The notes below the pieces were generated by a model. That model was not told the origin of the DNA and searched no databases. It saw only the letters and a program-made list of their open reading frames with translations. A stretch of 64,000 bases of DNA from Pseudomonadaceae bacterium. GTDB taxonomy: Bacteria > Pseudomonadota > Gammaproteobacteria > Pseudomonadales > Azotimanducaceae. The stretch lies in NCBI GenBank assembly GCA_024743435.1, contig JANSWO010000008.1, positions 124,001 to 188,000 on the forward strand, read 5' to 3'. Positions 1-8,174 of the stretch are shown here, in pieces. Every line of letters begins with the position of its first letter. The first letter of the stretch is position 1. The position numbers were made by a program, and so were the translations under genes.

Positions 1-155
1 CATAGCTCGTCTGACATGGCATAGGTCCAGGCATTCAAGCGCTCGGGCCTATCCAGAGTCAGCACAGCCACTCTGCCCTCTTGCCGCGTGCGAATCTGAC
101 TGAACTGCGGTAACCCCGCAAACTGTCCTTGCGCCTCTGAATTCACAGTCTCCAC
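1..155 (-). CDS. Enoyl-CoA hydratase/isomerase (crotonase) family protein, N-terminal fragment
   Basis: Only the first ~50 residues lie in the window; the gene continues past the left edge. Reading the minus strand gives a frame containing VAVLTLDRPERLNAW, the typical first strand and loop of crotonase-fold enzymes, which act on acyl-CoA thioesters (beta-oxidation hydratases, isomerases and relatives). There is no usable ATG: the frame can start at GTG 155 or at a second GTG at 146, the latter preceded by a GAGGTG-like ribosome site at good spacing. It is divergent from the kinase at 185 with only about 30 bp between them. The exact substrate cannot be told from this fragment. Confidence 0.8.
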   Translation of the reverse strand, partial: METVNSEAQGQFAGLPQFSQIRTRQEGRVAVLTLDRPERLNAWTYAMSDEL

Positions 156-184
156 CTCATGTTTCGAGTAGCTCCTGTGCTAGT

Positions 185-2644
185 ATGCGGCATCCAAACA
201 CGGGATTGCAGCGCGTGACAGGCTCAGCAAACGGCCAGTCCATTCTCATCGTCGATGACGAGCGCCGGCACGCCGCCAGCGTCGCGGATCTTCTGTCCCT
301 GCATCATTTCAATTGTCAGATCGAAACCGACAGCAGGCGCACCGTTGAGCGCGCCCGCGACGAGCAAATCGACCTGATTATTCTCGATCTCAATATGCCG
401 AACATGAGCGGCATTGAAGTGCTTGGCGCGTTGCGCGAGTCGCGCTTGGACGTCGCCGTTATCGTGCTGAGTGGCGAGGAAGCTGTCAGCAACGTAACAC
501 CCATTCTGCGCCTGGGCGCAGACGACTTCATGCACAAGCCGTTTGAACCACAGCAGCTGGTGAACAGCGTCACCAATTCGCTGACCCGACGCCGGTTGAT
601 AGCAGAGAATGAAGTGCTCGCGGCGGAGCGCCGAGAAACCAACCGGTTGCACGAATTCATGGTGCAGGCGTCACCAGATGTCATCTATATGCTGGGCCCG
701 GACGGACGTTTCGAGTTCATCAACCAACCCCTACCCGATGGGCTTGCGACGACCACAGATCCCAAAGGGCAACCCTGGCAGGAAGTGCTGAATCCGGAAT
801 TAGCTGAGCGCATTGCCTGGCGATTCAACGAGCGGCGCACCGGCGATCGAGCAACTCGCCACTACGAAATGGATATCACCGGAGCCGACGGCGAACCTCG
901 AGTCATCGACTTCTCAGCGCGCGGCCTCTATCAACCGGGAGACGGCCAGGGGGAACGAGTCTATTCCGGCACCTATGGCGTGGTGCGAGACGTAACTCAC
1001 GCCCGGCTGATCGATCGCCAGCTCGCGCAGAGCCAGGAGAAGTTCTATAGCCTGTTCATGGACAGTCCGGATGCGATCTTCATCTCGGAACTGGACACCG
1101 GGGCGCTGCTGGAAGGTAACGACAACTTCAGATTGCTTGCGCAGCAGCTTGGCGCAGAGGACGCGGCGGTCGACTCTTTCATCTGGGCAAGCGCAGTCGA
1201 ACGAGCTCATTTCATCGAAGGCCTGCGACATTCGCCAACGTTCTTCGAAACTCATATCGACCGTGAAATCTCGGGGCAGCCGGCTCTTTACAATGTCACC
1301 GCGCGAGTGCTGCAGCTCGACGGTGTGGACTGCATGTTGGCCTCGCTACGGGATCGCACGGAGGAGCATCGGGCTCAGTCGGACCGGCGCGCGATGGAAT
1401 CGCGGTTGCAGGAAGCAAACAAGATGGAGGCTCTGGGCAACCTGGCCGGCGGCATTGCGCACGATTTCAATAATATTCTTGCCAGTATCATCGGATATGC
1501 AGAGCTCATTCTGGAATCAAGAGACTTACTGAGCCCGGACCAGGTTGAGGCCTATTTGTCCGAGGTGGTTGTTGCATCCAAACGGGCTCGAGACCTGATC
1601 GCCCAGATGCTCAAATTCACGCGCGGCAATCGCAAAGAGGTATCCGCCGTTGCGGTGAGTAGCGTCATCGATGACGTCTCCAAGATGCTGCGCGCCGCGA
1701 TACCTTCCACCATTCGCATGACGCCAAAGCTCGACCATTCCCTGGAGCCAGTGCACATCGACAATCTCGAGTTTCAGCAGATACTGATGAACCTGCTCGT
1801 CAATGCGAGCGACGCCATCGAAGGCACCGGAACGATCACCATCGAAGGGCGTCCTGGCCAACAGATAAGCGCCTGTGCGGCCTGTGGTGAAAAGCTCGAT
1901 GACGAGCACTGCGTACTATCGGTAAGCGATACCGGACACGGAATTCCACAGGCACTGTTGCCGAGAGTTTTCGAACGCTACATGACTACGCGCGAGCCCG
2001 GCCAAAGCAGCGGCAGCGGTATGGGCCTCTGGCTCATCCAGAAACTCGTTCACGACAATGGCGGCCACATCACCGTGCGCTCCACGGTGGGAGAGGGCAC
2101 GGAGTTCCGAATACACCTGCCATACGCTTCGCAGCGCGGCGTCCTCGCCGACTCAGCACGCAAATCAGGCACCCCAGCCTCAGACATCGACCCTGCGGCG
2201 CTATCTCTTGCGCAACCGGCGATAAGCAAAAATCGTGGCCAGATCATCGTTGTGGACGATGAAGTCTCTGTCTCGAGTTTCATCAGCGAAGTATTGCGCA
2301 GCCACGGCTTTGACGCGGTTGTCTTCAACGACCCCATCAAGGCGCAAAGCTACCTGTCATCGAACATCGCCAACATCAGCTTGATGATCACCGATCAGAG
2401 GATGCCAGGATTGAATGGGGTGGAACTCGCGACCCACGCGCTGGCGCTGCGGGAATCACTACCGATTGTACTCATCACGGGATACAGCGATGTGGACAAG
2501 CTCGAGGAGGCGAAAGCGCTGGGAATCGAACATGTGTTGAGCAAACCATTCCATATCAGCGAGATGCTCGAGTGTGTGCACTCATTGCTTGATCGCAGTG
2601 ACATCGCTGCAACGAACGCCTCACACAACCGCGCCAGCGGTTAG
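185..2644 (+). CDS. Hybrid sensor histidine kinase with N- and C-terminal receiver domains
   Basis: An 819-residue signalling protein. Order of domains: receiver domain (residues ~19-135, acidic pair D24-D25, phospho-acceptor D68 in LDLNMP), a PAS-like domain (~155-275), a second PAS-like domain (~285-400), HisKA dimerisation domain with phospho-acceptor His426 in AGGIAHDFNN, HATPase domain (~525-655, N box VNASDAIEG and G boxes DTGHGIP and GSGMGLWL), then a second receiver (~685-805, D737 in ITDQRMPG). No signal peptide or transmembrane segment is visible, so it is probably cytoplasmic and driven by its N-terminal receiver or PAS domains. The HDFNN H-box is typical of NtrB-like hybrid kinases. 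No output regulator lies beside it. The ribosome site before ATG 185 is weak. Confidence 0.9.
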   Translation: MRHPNTGLQRVTGSANGQSILIVDDERRHAASVADLLSLHHFNCQIETDSRRTVERARDEQIDLIILDLNMPNMSGIEVLGALRESRLDVAVIVLSGEEAVSNVTPILRLGADDFMHKPFEPQQLVNSVTNSLTRRRLIAENEVLAAERRETNRLHEFMVQASPDVIYMLGPDGRFEFINQPLPDGLATTTDPKGQPWQEVLNPELAERIAWRFNERRTGDRATRHYEMDITGADGEPRVIDFSARGLYQPGDGQGERVYSGTYGVVRDVTHARLIDRQLAQSQEKFYSLFMDSPDAIFISELDTGALLEGNDNFRLLAQQLGAEDAAVDSFIWASAVERAHFIEGLRHSPTFFETHIDREISGQPALYNVTARVLQLDGVDCMLASLRDRTEEHRAQSDRRAMESRLQEANKMEALGNLAGGIAHDFNNILASIIGYAELILESRDLLSPDQVEAYLSEVVVASKRARDLIAQMLKFTRGNRKEVSAVAVSSVIDDVSKMLRAAIPSTIRMTPKLDHSLEPVHIDNLEFQQILMNLLVNASDAIEGTGTITIEGRPGQQISACAACGEKLDDEHCVLSVSDTGHGIPQALLPRVFERYMTTREPGQSSGSGMGLWLIQKLVHDNGGHITVRSTVGEGTEFRIHLPYASQRGVLADSARKSGTPASDIDPAALSLAQPAISKNRGQIIVVDDEVSVSSFISEVLRSHGFDAVVFNDPIKAQSYLSSNIANISLMITDQRMPGLNGVELATHALALRESLPIVLITGYSDVDKLEEAKALGIEHVLSKPFHISEMLECVHSLLDRSDIAATNASHNRASG

Positions 2645-2684
2645 CGAACCGTTACAAAGTCGCCAGCTGCCCTGCTCGCTTTAG

Positions 2685-3845
2685 CTATTCGAGGCAGCTG
2701 TACAGCGCATCGATCAGTCGCTTGCCGCGCGTATCGGTTTCGATCCCGGGCTGCATCTGGTTCATCACGTAGCCCACGCTCAAGCCGCTCGCCGGATCTG
2801 CAAACCCCACCGAGCCACCTGCGCCAGCATGGCCGAATGCAACGGGGCTCGGTCCGTAGCCTTGCTCTGTGTTGATGATCACCCCTCGACCCCGTCGCAT
2901 CGGTCGCCCGAGAACGAGGTCTTCGTTGTCGCCAACTTCAAGTTGCTTCAGCTTCGCGCACGTGTCTGCATTGAACAGTTCACCCGACAGCGCACCTCGG
3001 TACAAGCGTGCGACGGACTGCGCGGTGCCGTGACCGTTTGCCGCCGCGATGTCCGCTTGTCGCCACTCGGCACTGCCGACGTCCTTGAAGGGTCTGACCG
3101 TTGGGTTCTGTAATGCAACGGGATACAGCTCGGGCATTTTGAGCGCCATAAGCGCAGCCATGTCCGGCTGAATACGAGCGTGATTGGGCCCGATCACACT
3201 GGCGACGCGATGATGTTCTGACGCGGGAAGTCCTATATGGAAATCTGCAGCCAGAGGCTCTGCGCAACGCTTGCGCAACCACTCTCCGATCATCTCGCCG
3301 GAGACCCGACGTACAAGCTCGCCGGCCAGAAAGCCCCAGTTGATGGCGTGGTAGCCGGCGGCCGTACCTGGCTCCCAAAACGGCTCCTCGGCAGCGAGCC
3401 GTTCGCACATCCCGGCAAAGTCATAGAGGTCTTTAACCTCAAGCTTGGCACGAGTGCCGGGAACGCCGGACTGATGGGACAGAAACTGACCAATCGTCAA
3501 TCCATTTGCGGCCGCGCGAAACTCGGGCCAGATATCGGACACTGGCGCGTCGTAGTCGAGTAGCCCGGCTTCGACGACTTGAGCGAACGCGAGCGATGCA
3601 ATGCCTTTTGTTGTCGAGTAGACATTAATCAGTGTATCGCGCTGCCACGGCGTTTTGCACTCTCGATCTGTGAATCCACCCCACAAATCCACAACGAGAG
3701 TATCGCCGGAGTACGCGCAGAACCCTGCGCCTACTTCGATATCCTGGGTGAAGTTCGCCGCAAACACGTCACGCACGCGTTCAAAGCCGGGCGCAACCTC
3801 GCCGTGAATCGGAAAGTCGTGGTTAGAAGTGGCGTCGTTCATCAA
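2685..3845 (-). CDS. Serine hydrolase of the beta-lactamase / class C esterase family
   Basis: 386 residues of the beta-lactamase-like fold shared by class C beta-lactamases, EstB-type esterases and D-aminopeptidases. The nucleophile motif S-x-x-K is present as S77-T-T-K80, and a Y-x-N-like motif appears as YHAINW near residue 166. No signal peptide is visible, which argues for a cytoplasmic esterase rather than a periplasmic antibiotic-degrading enzyme. It converges on the upstream kinase gene (40 bp apart) and lies just downstream of the two amidohydrolase genes on the same strand, so it may be the last gene of that catabolic group. Substrate unknown. Confidence 0.85.
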   Translation of the reverse strand: MMNDATSNHDFPIHGEVAPGFERVRDVFAANFTQDIEVGAGFCAYSGDTLVVDLWGGFTDRECKTPWQRDTLINVYSTTKGIASLAFAQVVEAGLLDYDAPVSDIWPEFRAAANGLTIGQFLSHQSGVPGTRAKLEVKDLYDFAGMCERLAAEEPFWEPGTAAGYHAINWGFLAGELVRRVSGEMIGEWLRKRCAEPLAADFHIGLPASEHHRVASVIGPNHARIQPDMAALMALKMPELYPVALQNPTVRPFKDVGSAEWRQADIAAANGHGTAQSVARLYRGALSGELFNADTCAKLKQLEVGDNEDLVLGRPMRRGRGVIINTEQGYGPSPVAFGHAGAGGSVGFADPASGLSVGYVMNQMQPGIETDTRGKRLIDALYSCLE

Positions 3846-3921
3846 ACGTCCTTAGTTCGCCTGGCTGCCTGCCAGCAGTTCCAGTTTGTTAGTTGAAGCG
3901 GCGTATTGAAACCGCAAAGTG

Positions 3922-4791
3922 CTAGACCAGACCCAGCAATCGTTTGGCGTTGCCAGCAAGGAACTTGGGCCAGACGTGTTCTTTGAACGGCACATCCACC
4001 ATATCCGTCATGATCCGCTCTACTGACAGGCCCATCGGGAAATATCCGGCGTACAGGATTTTATCCGCGCCGCGAGTATTGGCGTAATCGATGATCGCCT
4101 TGGGATAGTAACGAGGCGCAAAGGCGCTCGTTGAGTAGTACAGGTTTGGCCATTTGAGCATCAGCTTAATCGCAAGCTCCTGCCAAGGCTCACAGCCATG
4201 ACGGGTGACAAACACCAATTCCGGAAAGTCGTACATGACCGTATCGATCCGGCTCACTTCCTGGGGCCACATCGGTAGTCTCGGCCCAGGCACACCCGCG
4301 CAGGAGAAGATTGGCGTGCCTAGCTCGACGCACTTCGCATAGATTGGGTACATGCGCGCATCGTCAATCGCAACCTGAGGGTTGTAGCCGCAATTGAATG
4401 CCGAGAACGAGGTCACACCAAGTTCCGCTACTTGTTGCTCCATCAGGCGGATGCCATCCATGCCTGAATTTGGATCGACAAAACCCTGGCCGACAAATCG
4501 ATCGGGGTGCTGCTTCAACGCTGCGCGGGAAACATCGCCGCCGACGCCGATCACGCCAACATCGATACCAAATCGGTCCATTTCATGGAGGGTGATTGCG
4601 ATGGGATCTTCCGCGCCGTACAGCGACTTCGGCACGTTGCGAAACATATACTCGACGGGAAAGTCGTCACTGATCGAGCCTTCTTTCAACTGCGCTCGAA
4701 TGAAGTCGTACTGCGAGAAATCCTCGGCGGGAAAGCCAATCATCGTGTCGACGATCGGCGTGCTGGCCAGCGTTTGGGCGCTTATTGTCAT
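3922..4791 (-). CDS. Amidohydrolase-fold protein lacking canonical metal ligands
   Basis: About 289 residues resembling amidohydrolase family 2 TIM-barrel proteins (decarboxylases and hydrolases such as LigW-like enzymes). The start is taken at ATG 4791 because it forms an ATGA overlap with the stop of the upstream amidohydrolase; a longer in-frame start exists at 4824. The usual N-terminal H-x-H is replaced by VDTMIGFP, and the late Asp of the usual G-[ST]-D-Y-P is replaced in LYAGYFPMG; the mid-barrel HG (TRHGCEPW) remains. This suggests a non-catalytic or altered partner of its neighbour rather than a standard enzyme. Translational coupling implies equimolar expression. Confidence 0.8.
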   Translation of the reverse strand: MTISAQTLASTPIVDTMIGFPAEDFSQYDFIRAQLKEGSISDDFPVEYMFRNVPKSLYGAEDPIAITLHEMDRFGIDVGVIGVGGDVSRAALKQHPDRFVGQGFVDPNSGMDGIRLMEQQVAELGVTSFSAFNCGYNPQVAIDDARMYPIYAKCVELGTPIFSCAGVPGPRLPMWPQEVSRIDTVMYDFPELVFVTRHGCEPWQELAIKLMLKWPNLYYSTSAFAPRYYPKAIIDYANTRGADKILYAGYFPMGLSVERIMTDMVDVPFKEHVWPKFLAGNAKRLLGLV

Positions 4792-6008
4792 TGCTTGTAA
4801 AGCGCGTTCTGAAACAGGTAGCACATCGAATCCGTCGGGATTTCGTCCCTTGGCAGCGGCGTATCGACCTCTTCCGGTGTAGGCCCGACCTTTGCGGCTC
4901 GACGCGTCATCTCATCCCAATCAAAGTTGTACAGCTTCGCCGCGTTGCGACCGAAGACAGCACGGCGCATCTCCTCAGGCATATCGGCAAACGTCAGGCG
5001 TAGCGATTCCAGGTTGTACGGAAAAGTACCTTCGTAATGCGGGTAATCGTTCCCCCATAACACGCGATCCGTGCCGATCTGATCGATGCCAGCTAGATCC
5101 TTTTCACTGGGGAAACTCGCGCCGTAGTAGCAGTTCCGGGCGGCATACGCGCTGGGCGGCTCTTTCAGTACCCACTCCATGCCCTCGTAACTCAACTCAC
5201 CGATAGCGCCGTGCTTGAAGCCCATGTGTATTCGATCCAGCGACTGCAGCATATCCGGCACCCAGCCACAGCCGGATTCGGTGAGAATGTATTTGAGACT
5301 CGGATATTTCTCGAAGACGCCGCTCATCAACAGATGGCGGAATCCGGTCTGGCAGTAAAACGTGACCTCGGAGATCCACAACGCTTCGGCAACAGCGCCG
5401 CTGCCATAATCCGGCGAGCCCTGACCGGAATGCTGGTTCATCACCAGTCCGGCATCCGCAATCGCGGCAAACACCCGATCCCAGGCGGGATCAAACAACG
5501 GCTTCAACCAGGTGCAGTCCGGTGGAATCAGCGGTAGTAACACGCCACCGCGAAGGCCTGATCTGGCGATAAATTCAATGTCTTTGATCGCCTCGTCGAG
5601 ATCGTTTGGCAGGATCAGCCCAACGCCAGCCCGGCGCGCTGGGTCTTCGTTACAGAAATCCACTAACCAGCGGTTGTGCGCGCGCACGCCAGCGAGCGTG
5701 CGTTCGAAGTCTTCCGGCTTCGGCGGCTGAGCTGTGACAACGCTTTTGTTGAAGAACGGTGGCACCGTGTTTGGAAAGACGACCTCACCCACCACACCCT
5801 GGCTATCCTGGTCTTCCGCGCGGATCGTGAGATCCCAATTACGCAGCTTCTTGCGGGCGTAGTGCTTTTCTGACGGGTTGCGATAGCCACCCCGCCATTC
5901 GTCGAACGCATCGCGCCACTTCGGATCGAGGTACTCCCGGTATTGGGCATGACTGCCACCGGCGTGTGTATCGGCGGTGATCAAAACGTACGGATCAGCG
6001 CTAGCCAT
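4788..6008 (-). CDS. Amidohydrolase family protein
   Basis: 406-residue amidohydrolase-related TIM-barrel protein. It begins with the family signature ITADTHAGG, keeps a histidine in MNQHSGQG, the ESGCGWVP segment and an aspartate in WGNDYPHYEG, all expected of metal-dependent decarboxylases or hydrolases of this group. Its stop overlaps the start of the shorter paralogue downstream by ATGA, so the two are made from one message and may form a mixed complex. Homologues of this type often accompany CoA, P450 and SDR genes in degradation clusters, in keeping with the crotonase and serine hydrolase nearby. Substrate not determinable. Confidence 0.87.
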   Translation of the reverse strand: MASADPYVLITADTHAGGSHAQYREYLDPKWRDAFDEWRGGYRNPSEKHYARKKLRNWDLTIRAEDQDSQGVVGEVVFPNTVPPFFNKSVVTAQPPKPEDFERTLAGVRAHNRWLVDFCNEDPARRAGVGLILPNDLDEAIKDIEFIARSGLRGGVLLPLIPPDCTWLKPLFDPAWDRVFAAIADAGLVMNQHSGQGSPDYGSGAVAEALWISEVTFYCQTGFRHLLMSGVFEKYPSLKYILTESGCGWVPDMLQSLDRIHMGFKHGAIGELSYEGMEWVLKEPPSAYAARNCYYGASFPSEKDLAGIDQIGTDRVLWGNDYPHYEGTFPYNLESLRLTFADMPEEMRRAVFGRNAAKLYNFDWDEMTRRAAKVGPTPEEVDTPLPRDEIPTDSMCYLFQNALYKQ

Positions 6009-6086
6009 AGTCCCTCCCCAGGGCTTGTCTATCGCACCACACTGCCACCAATTGCGTGGTGTTTCACTGCGGTGCGATCAAAGCGA

Positions 6087-6173
6087 TGGTGCCCAGGAGA
6101 GGACTTGAACCTCCACGCAGTTGCCTGCACCAGGACCTAAACCTGGCGTGTCTACCAATTCCACCACCTGGGC
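6087..6173 (-). tRNA. tRNA-Leu(TAG)
   Basis: An 87-nt class II tRNA read on the minus strand with encoded CCA end (TGG at 6087-6089). The acceptor stem pairs GCCCAGG with CCTGGGC, the D loop carries TGGTAGACAC, the anticodon arm CCAGG-TTTAGGT-CCTGG has anticodon TAG, a long variable arm follows, and the T loop GGTTCAAGTCC is intact. It marks the left boundary of the repeat-rich accessory region. Confidence 0.97.
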
Positions 6174-6203
6174 GCGCCGCGCATTCTAGCAAGCATGAAG
6201 CCC

Positions 6204-6417
6204 GGGGTCAGGACCACGTGCCAGGTCCACGTGCCAGGTCCAGGTGCCAGGTCCAGGTGCCAGGTCCGGGTGCCAGGTCCGGGTGCCAGGTCCGGGTGCC
6301 AGGTCCGGGTGCCAGGTCCGGGTGCCAGGTCCGGGTGCCAGGTCCGGGTGCCAGGTCCACCTTAGCTAGCCGTCAGCATGGTCTGGCTCGATTGGACCTG
6401 GCACGTGGTCCTGTCCC
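6204..6417. repeat. 13-bp tandem array framed by 20-bp inverted arms
   Basis: The left arm at 6204-6228 and the right arm at 6394-6417 are inverted copies sharing GGACCTGGCACGTGGTCCTG exactly, each bounded by a GGGGTC/GTCCC-like end. Between them (about 6220-6358) a 13-bp unit (GTGCCAGGTCCGG, early copies with CAG or CAC) repeats some ten times. No open frame of credible composition is present. The structure looks like a small non-autonomous or REP-like element whose inner sequence has expanded; related sequence recurs at 6841-7016 and 7704-7744. Confidence 0.85.
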
Positions 6418-6431
6418 TATATTTCCGACTC

Positions 6432-6824
6432 TCAAAATGCCTTAAGCGTGAAGCCGATAAGCGAGCCAAGCACAAAGATGTAGATCGGCGGCATGCTCAG
6501 ATACAGCCCAATAGAGCGCGACTCCGCCGCCTTGTAGTAGCCCAGGGCATACATCAGCCGCCCGACCGGCCACAACACACCGATCCCCGCGGCCCATACC
6601 GGGTCGACCGCAAAGGAAAACAGCCACAATCCAGGCAGAAACAACACCAGATGCTCCAGCGTGTTCTGGTGCGCACGCACGTGCCGGACGTAGGCCTCAG
6701 GCCCCTCATGAAGCGGCGCCGGCACCTTGAATCTCACCCGCGCCACACCAGACATGGCGAGCGTGAAGTAATAGACCAATAGCGCAACCGCGCTGAGGAT
6801 GCCCGGGTAGACAAAATTTTCCAT
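6432..6824 (-). CDS. MAPEG family membrane protein
   Basis: 130-residue integral membrane protein with four hydrophobic segments (about 5-25, 52-72, 75-95 and 108-128) and the family-typical RxxxxNxxE arrangement in RAHQNTLEHLVLFLP. MAPEG proteins (membrane-associated proteins in eicosanoid and glutathione metabolism) are small trimeric glutathione-dependent transferases or relatives of unknown substrate in bacteria. The start ATG 6824 has a GGAG ribosome site six bases upstream. It sits between two arrays of the same repeat family, and a GST gene lies just upstream on the same strand, so a shared glutathione-related role is plausible but unproven. Confidence 0.88.
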   Translation of the reverse strand: MENFVYPGILSAVALLVYYFTLAMSGVARVRFKVPAPLHEGPEAYVRHVRAHQNTLEHLVLFLPGLWLFSFAVDPVWAAGIGVLWPVGRLMYALGYYKAAESRSIGLYLSMPPIYIFVLGSLIGFTLKAF

Positions 6825-6840
6825 GCGTTGCTCCGCTCAG

Positions 6841-7016
6841 GACAGGACCAGTTGCCAGTAAGCCTGAGCCTGGGGACAGGTCCAAGTGAGCCTGGGGACA
6901 GGTCCAAGTGCCAGGTCCAAGTGCCAGGTCCAAGTGCCAGGTCCAAGTGCCAGGTCCAAAAAGGCTAAGGGGCCGAGAGCTGGGAGACAAACGTCAATGG
7001 ACCTGGCCTCAGGACC
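6841..7016. repeat. Second array of the GGTCC repeat family (22-bp and 13-bp units)
   Basis: Begins with GGACAGGACCAGTTGCCAG, continues with two copies of a 22-bp unit (starting 6866 and 6888, GAGCCTGGGGACAGGTCC core), then four copies of the 13-bp unit TCCAAGTGCCAGG up to about 6958, and closes with GGACCTGGCCTCAGGACC at about 6999-7016 as an inverted counterpart of the left end. It fills the gap between the GST stop and the MAPEG start exactly. It belongs to the same family as the array at 6204-6417. Confidence 0.8.
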
Positions 7017-7022
7017 TATCCC

Positions 7023-7625
7023 CTACGGCGTGAGGCTGGCAAGCCGCTGGTAGGCCTCCCGCGCCATTAGCCGCCGCACATACGCCGCGAGATTCGGGTA
7101 GCGATCAGCAAGCAGCGGCTGCGCCATCGCGACGGAATAACCCATCATGATGTCGGCCGCAGAAAAGTCTTCGCCTAGCAAATACGGACGGTCCGTGAGT
7201 ACTGACTCAACGGCCGCGAGCGATTCCCTGCATTTCGCCTCTGCTTCATCGATCAAGGTATCAATGGACTCATCTCTCGCTCGCAAAAGCCGAACCAATC
7301 CAAGGGGACGAACGAGCGTTGCTTCCGCAAACCAGCACCACTGCCGATACGCAGCGCTTTCATTAGTGCCCGGAGCGGGTTGAAGCCGACCGTTGCCGTA
7401 GCGTTCTAGTATGTAGTCAACCATCGCGCCTGACTCGAACATAGACAAATCGCCATCGACCAAAGCGGGAACCTTGCCCGCTGGACTGATTGCACGCCAT
7501 TGAGATGAATTGCGAAATTCCGGCGAAAAGTCCATGAACTCCACCGACACTGGTAGATCCAACTCATAGCACAACCAAATCGGGCGGACGGATCGAGTTC
7601 GTGGCACATGATAGATCGTAAGCAT
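7023..7625 (-). CDS. Glutathione S-transferase family protein
   Basis: 200-residue cytosolic GST. The N-terminal thioredoxin-like half (1-78) carries YHVPRTRSVRPIW, with the serine/arginine region that contacts glutathione, the cis-proline segment AGKVPAL and the glutamate/serine pair in MFESGAMVDYI. The all-helical C-terminal half (88-200) contains the N-capping box motif in FSAADIMMGY. It conjugates or reduces substrates using glutathione; the class cannot be fixed by eye. The stop codon abuts the repeat array at 6841-7016. The ribosome site is weak. Confidence 0.92.
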   Translation of the reverse strand: MLTIYHVPRTRSVRPIWLCYELDLPVSVEFMDFSPEFRNSSQWRAISPAGKVPALVDGDLSMFESGAMVDYILERYGNGRLQPAPGTNESAAYRQWCWFAEATLVRPLGLVRLLRARDESIDTLIDEAEAKCRESLAAVESVLTDRPYLLGEDFSAADIMMGYSVAMAQPLLADRYPNLAAYVRRLMAREAYQRLASLTP

Positions 7626-7703
7626 CGGCCAGCACCTTCAGTGAAGTAAGACTATTGAGACAATGGGGACGATACGCGAAGCCATGCCGAAGCACAGAAC
7701 GTC

Positions 7704-7744
7704 GGGGACATAGCTGATCCGACCTGGCACTTGGTTCTGTCCCC
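7704..7744. repeat. Single-arm relic of the GGTCC repeat family
   Basis: GGGGACATAG at 7704 followed by GACCTGGCACTTGGTTCTGT and CCCC ending at 7744. The right half differs from the right arm at 6394-6417 at only a few bases. There is no internal tandem array, so this may be a solo end or an unexpanded copy. Confidence 0.6.
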
Positions 7745-8120
7745 GATAGTTCAGCCACGCTATCCAGCTCAGCCAGCGCTCCGGCAGGTGGCACCTATCT
7801 AATTGCGGGTTTCGGGTTCCCGCGTCTGGCGCCCGTCCTCGGGCGAGGCGGCTTGCGACACCGACCAGAACGTCGCCGTCTTCCACGACGTTAAAGGAGT
7901 TCCGGATCTCCGCTTGCGGAGTGAGAAGCGACTAGCGCAGTTGACCGGAGAAGCGCGCCGCCGTGGCCACGGGCGTTAAACGTGGCACTTTCCGATCAAG
8001 GCAACTTGCACAATGTGCAAATCTGTTCCCTTCGACAAAGTACCGCACGCATACCCAGTATTGCGAGCTTCAACATCCGCAATTGTGCTTGATCTACCTT
8101 TAGCGACCATCCAAAAACCC

Positions 8121-8149
8121 TTGCAGAGTACGGCAATTTGTCATATTCA
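8121..8149 (+). promoter_or_regulatory. Putative sigma-70 promoter for the ChW-like gene
   Basis: TTGCAG at 8121-8126 and TATTCA at 8144-8149 are separated by 17 bp, a reasonable -35/-10 pair ahead of the gene starting at 8175. A strong AGGAGGA ribosome site follows at 8164-8170. Recognised by eye only. Confidence 0.4.
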
Positions 8150-8174
8150 ATGTCAGTGGACCTAGGAGGAAACT

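Larger units (their letters stand above)
7626..8174. other. Intergenic region with a repeat relic; no gene seen
   Basis: About 550 bp without a credible coding frame between the divergent GST and the ChW-like gene. It holds one arm of the GGTCC repeat family at 7704-7744 and, near the right end, a promoter-like pair and strong ribosome site for the gene at 8175. The middle part (7800-8000) is GC-rich with short inverted repeats such as CTCCGCTTGCGGAG but I see no gene or RNA there. Confidence 0.6.

Noticed and set aside
3922-4787. Reading the shorter amidohydrolase as a pseudogene
   Set aside because: The frame is intact, translationally coupled and well conserved in pattern outside the metal ligands, so a degenerate but functional partner is likelier than decay.
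6056-6445. Open frame translating the 13-bp repeat array
   Set aside because: It encodes only VPGPGARSGCQ-type repeats from non-coding repeat DNA and also runs through a tRNA gene.
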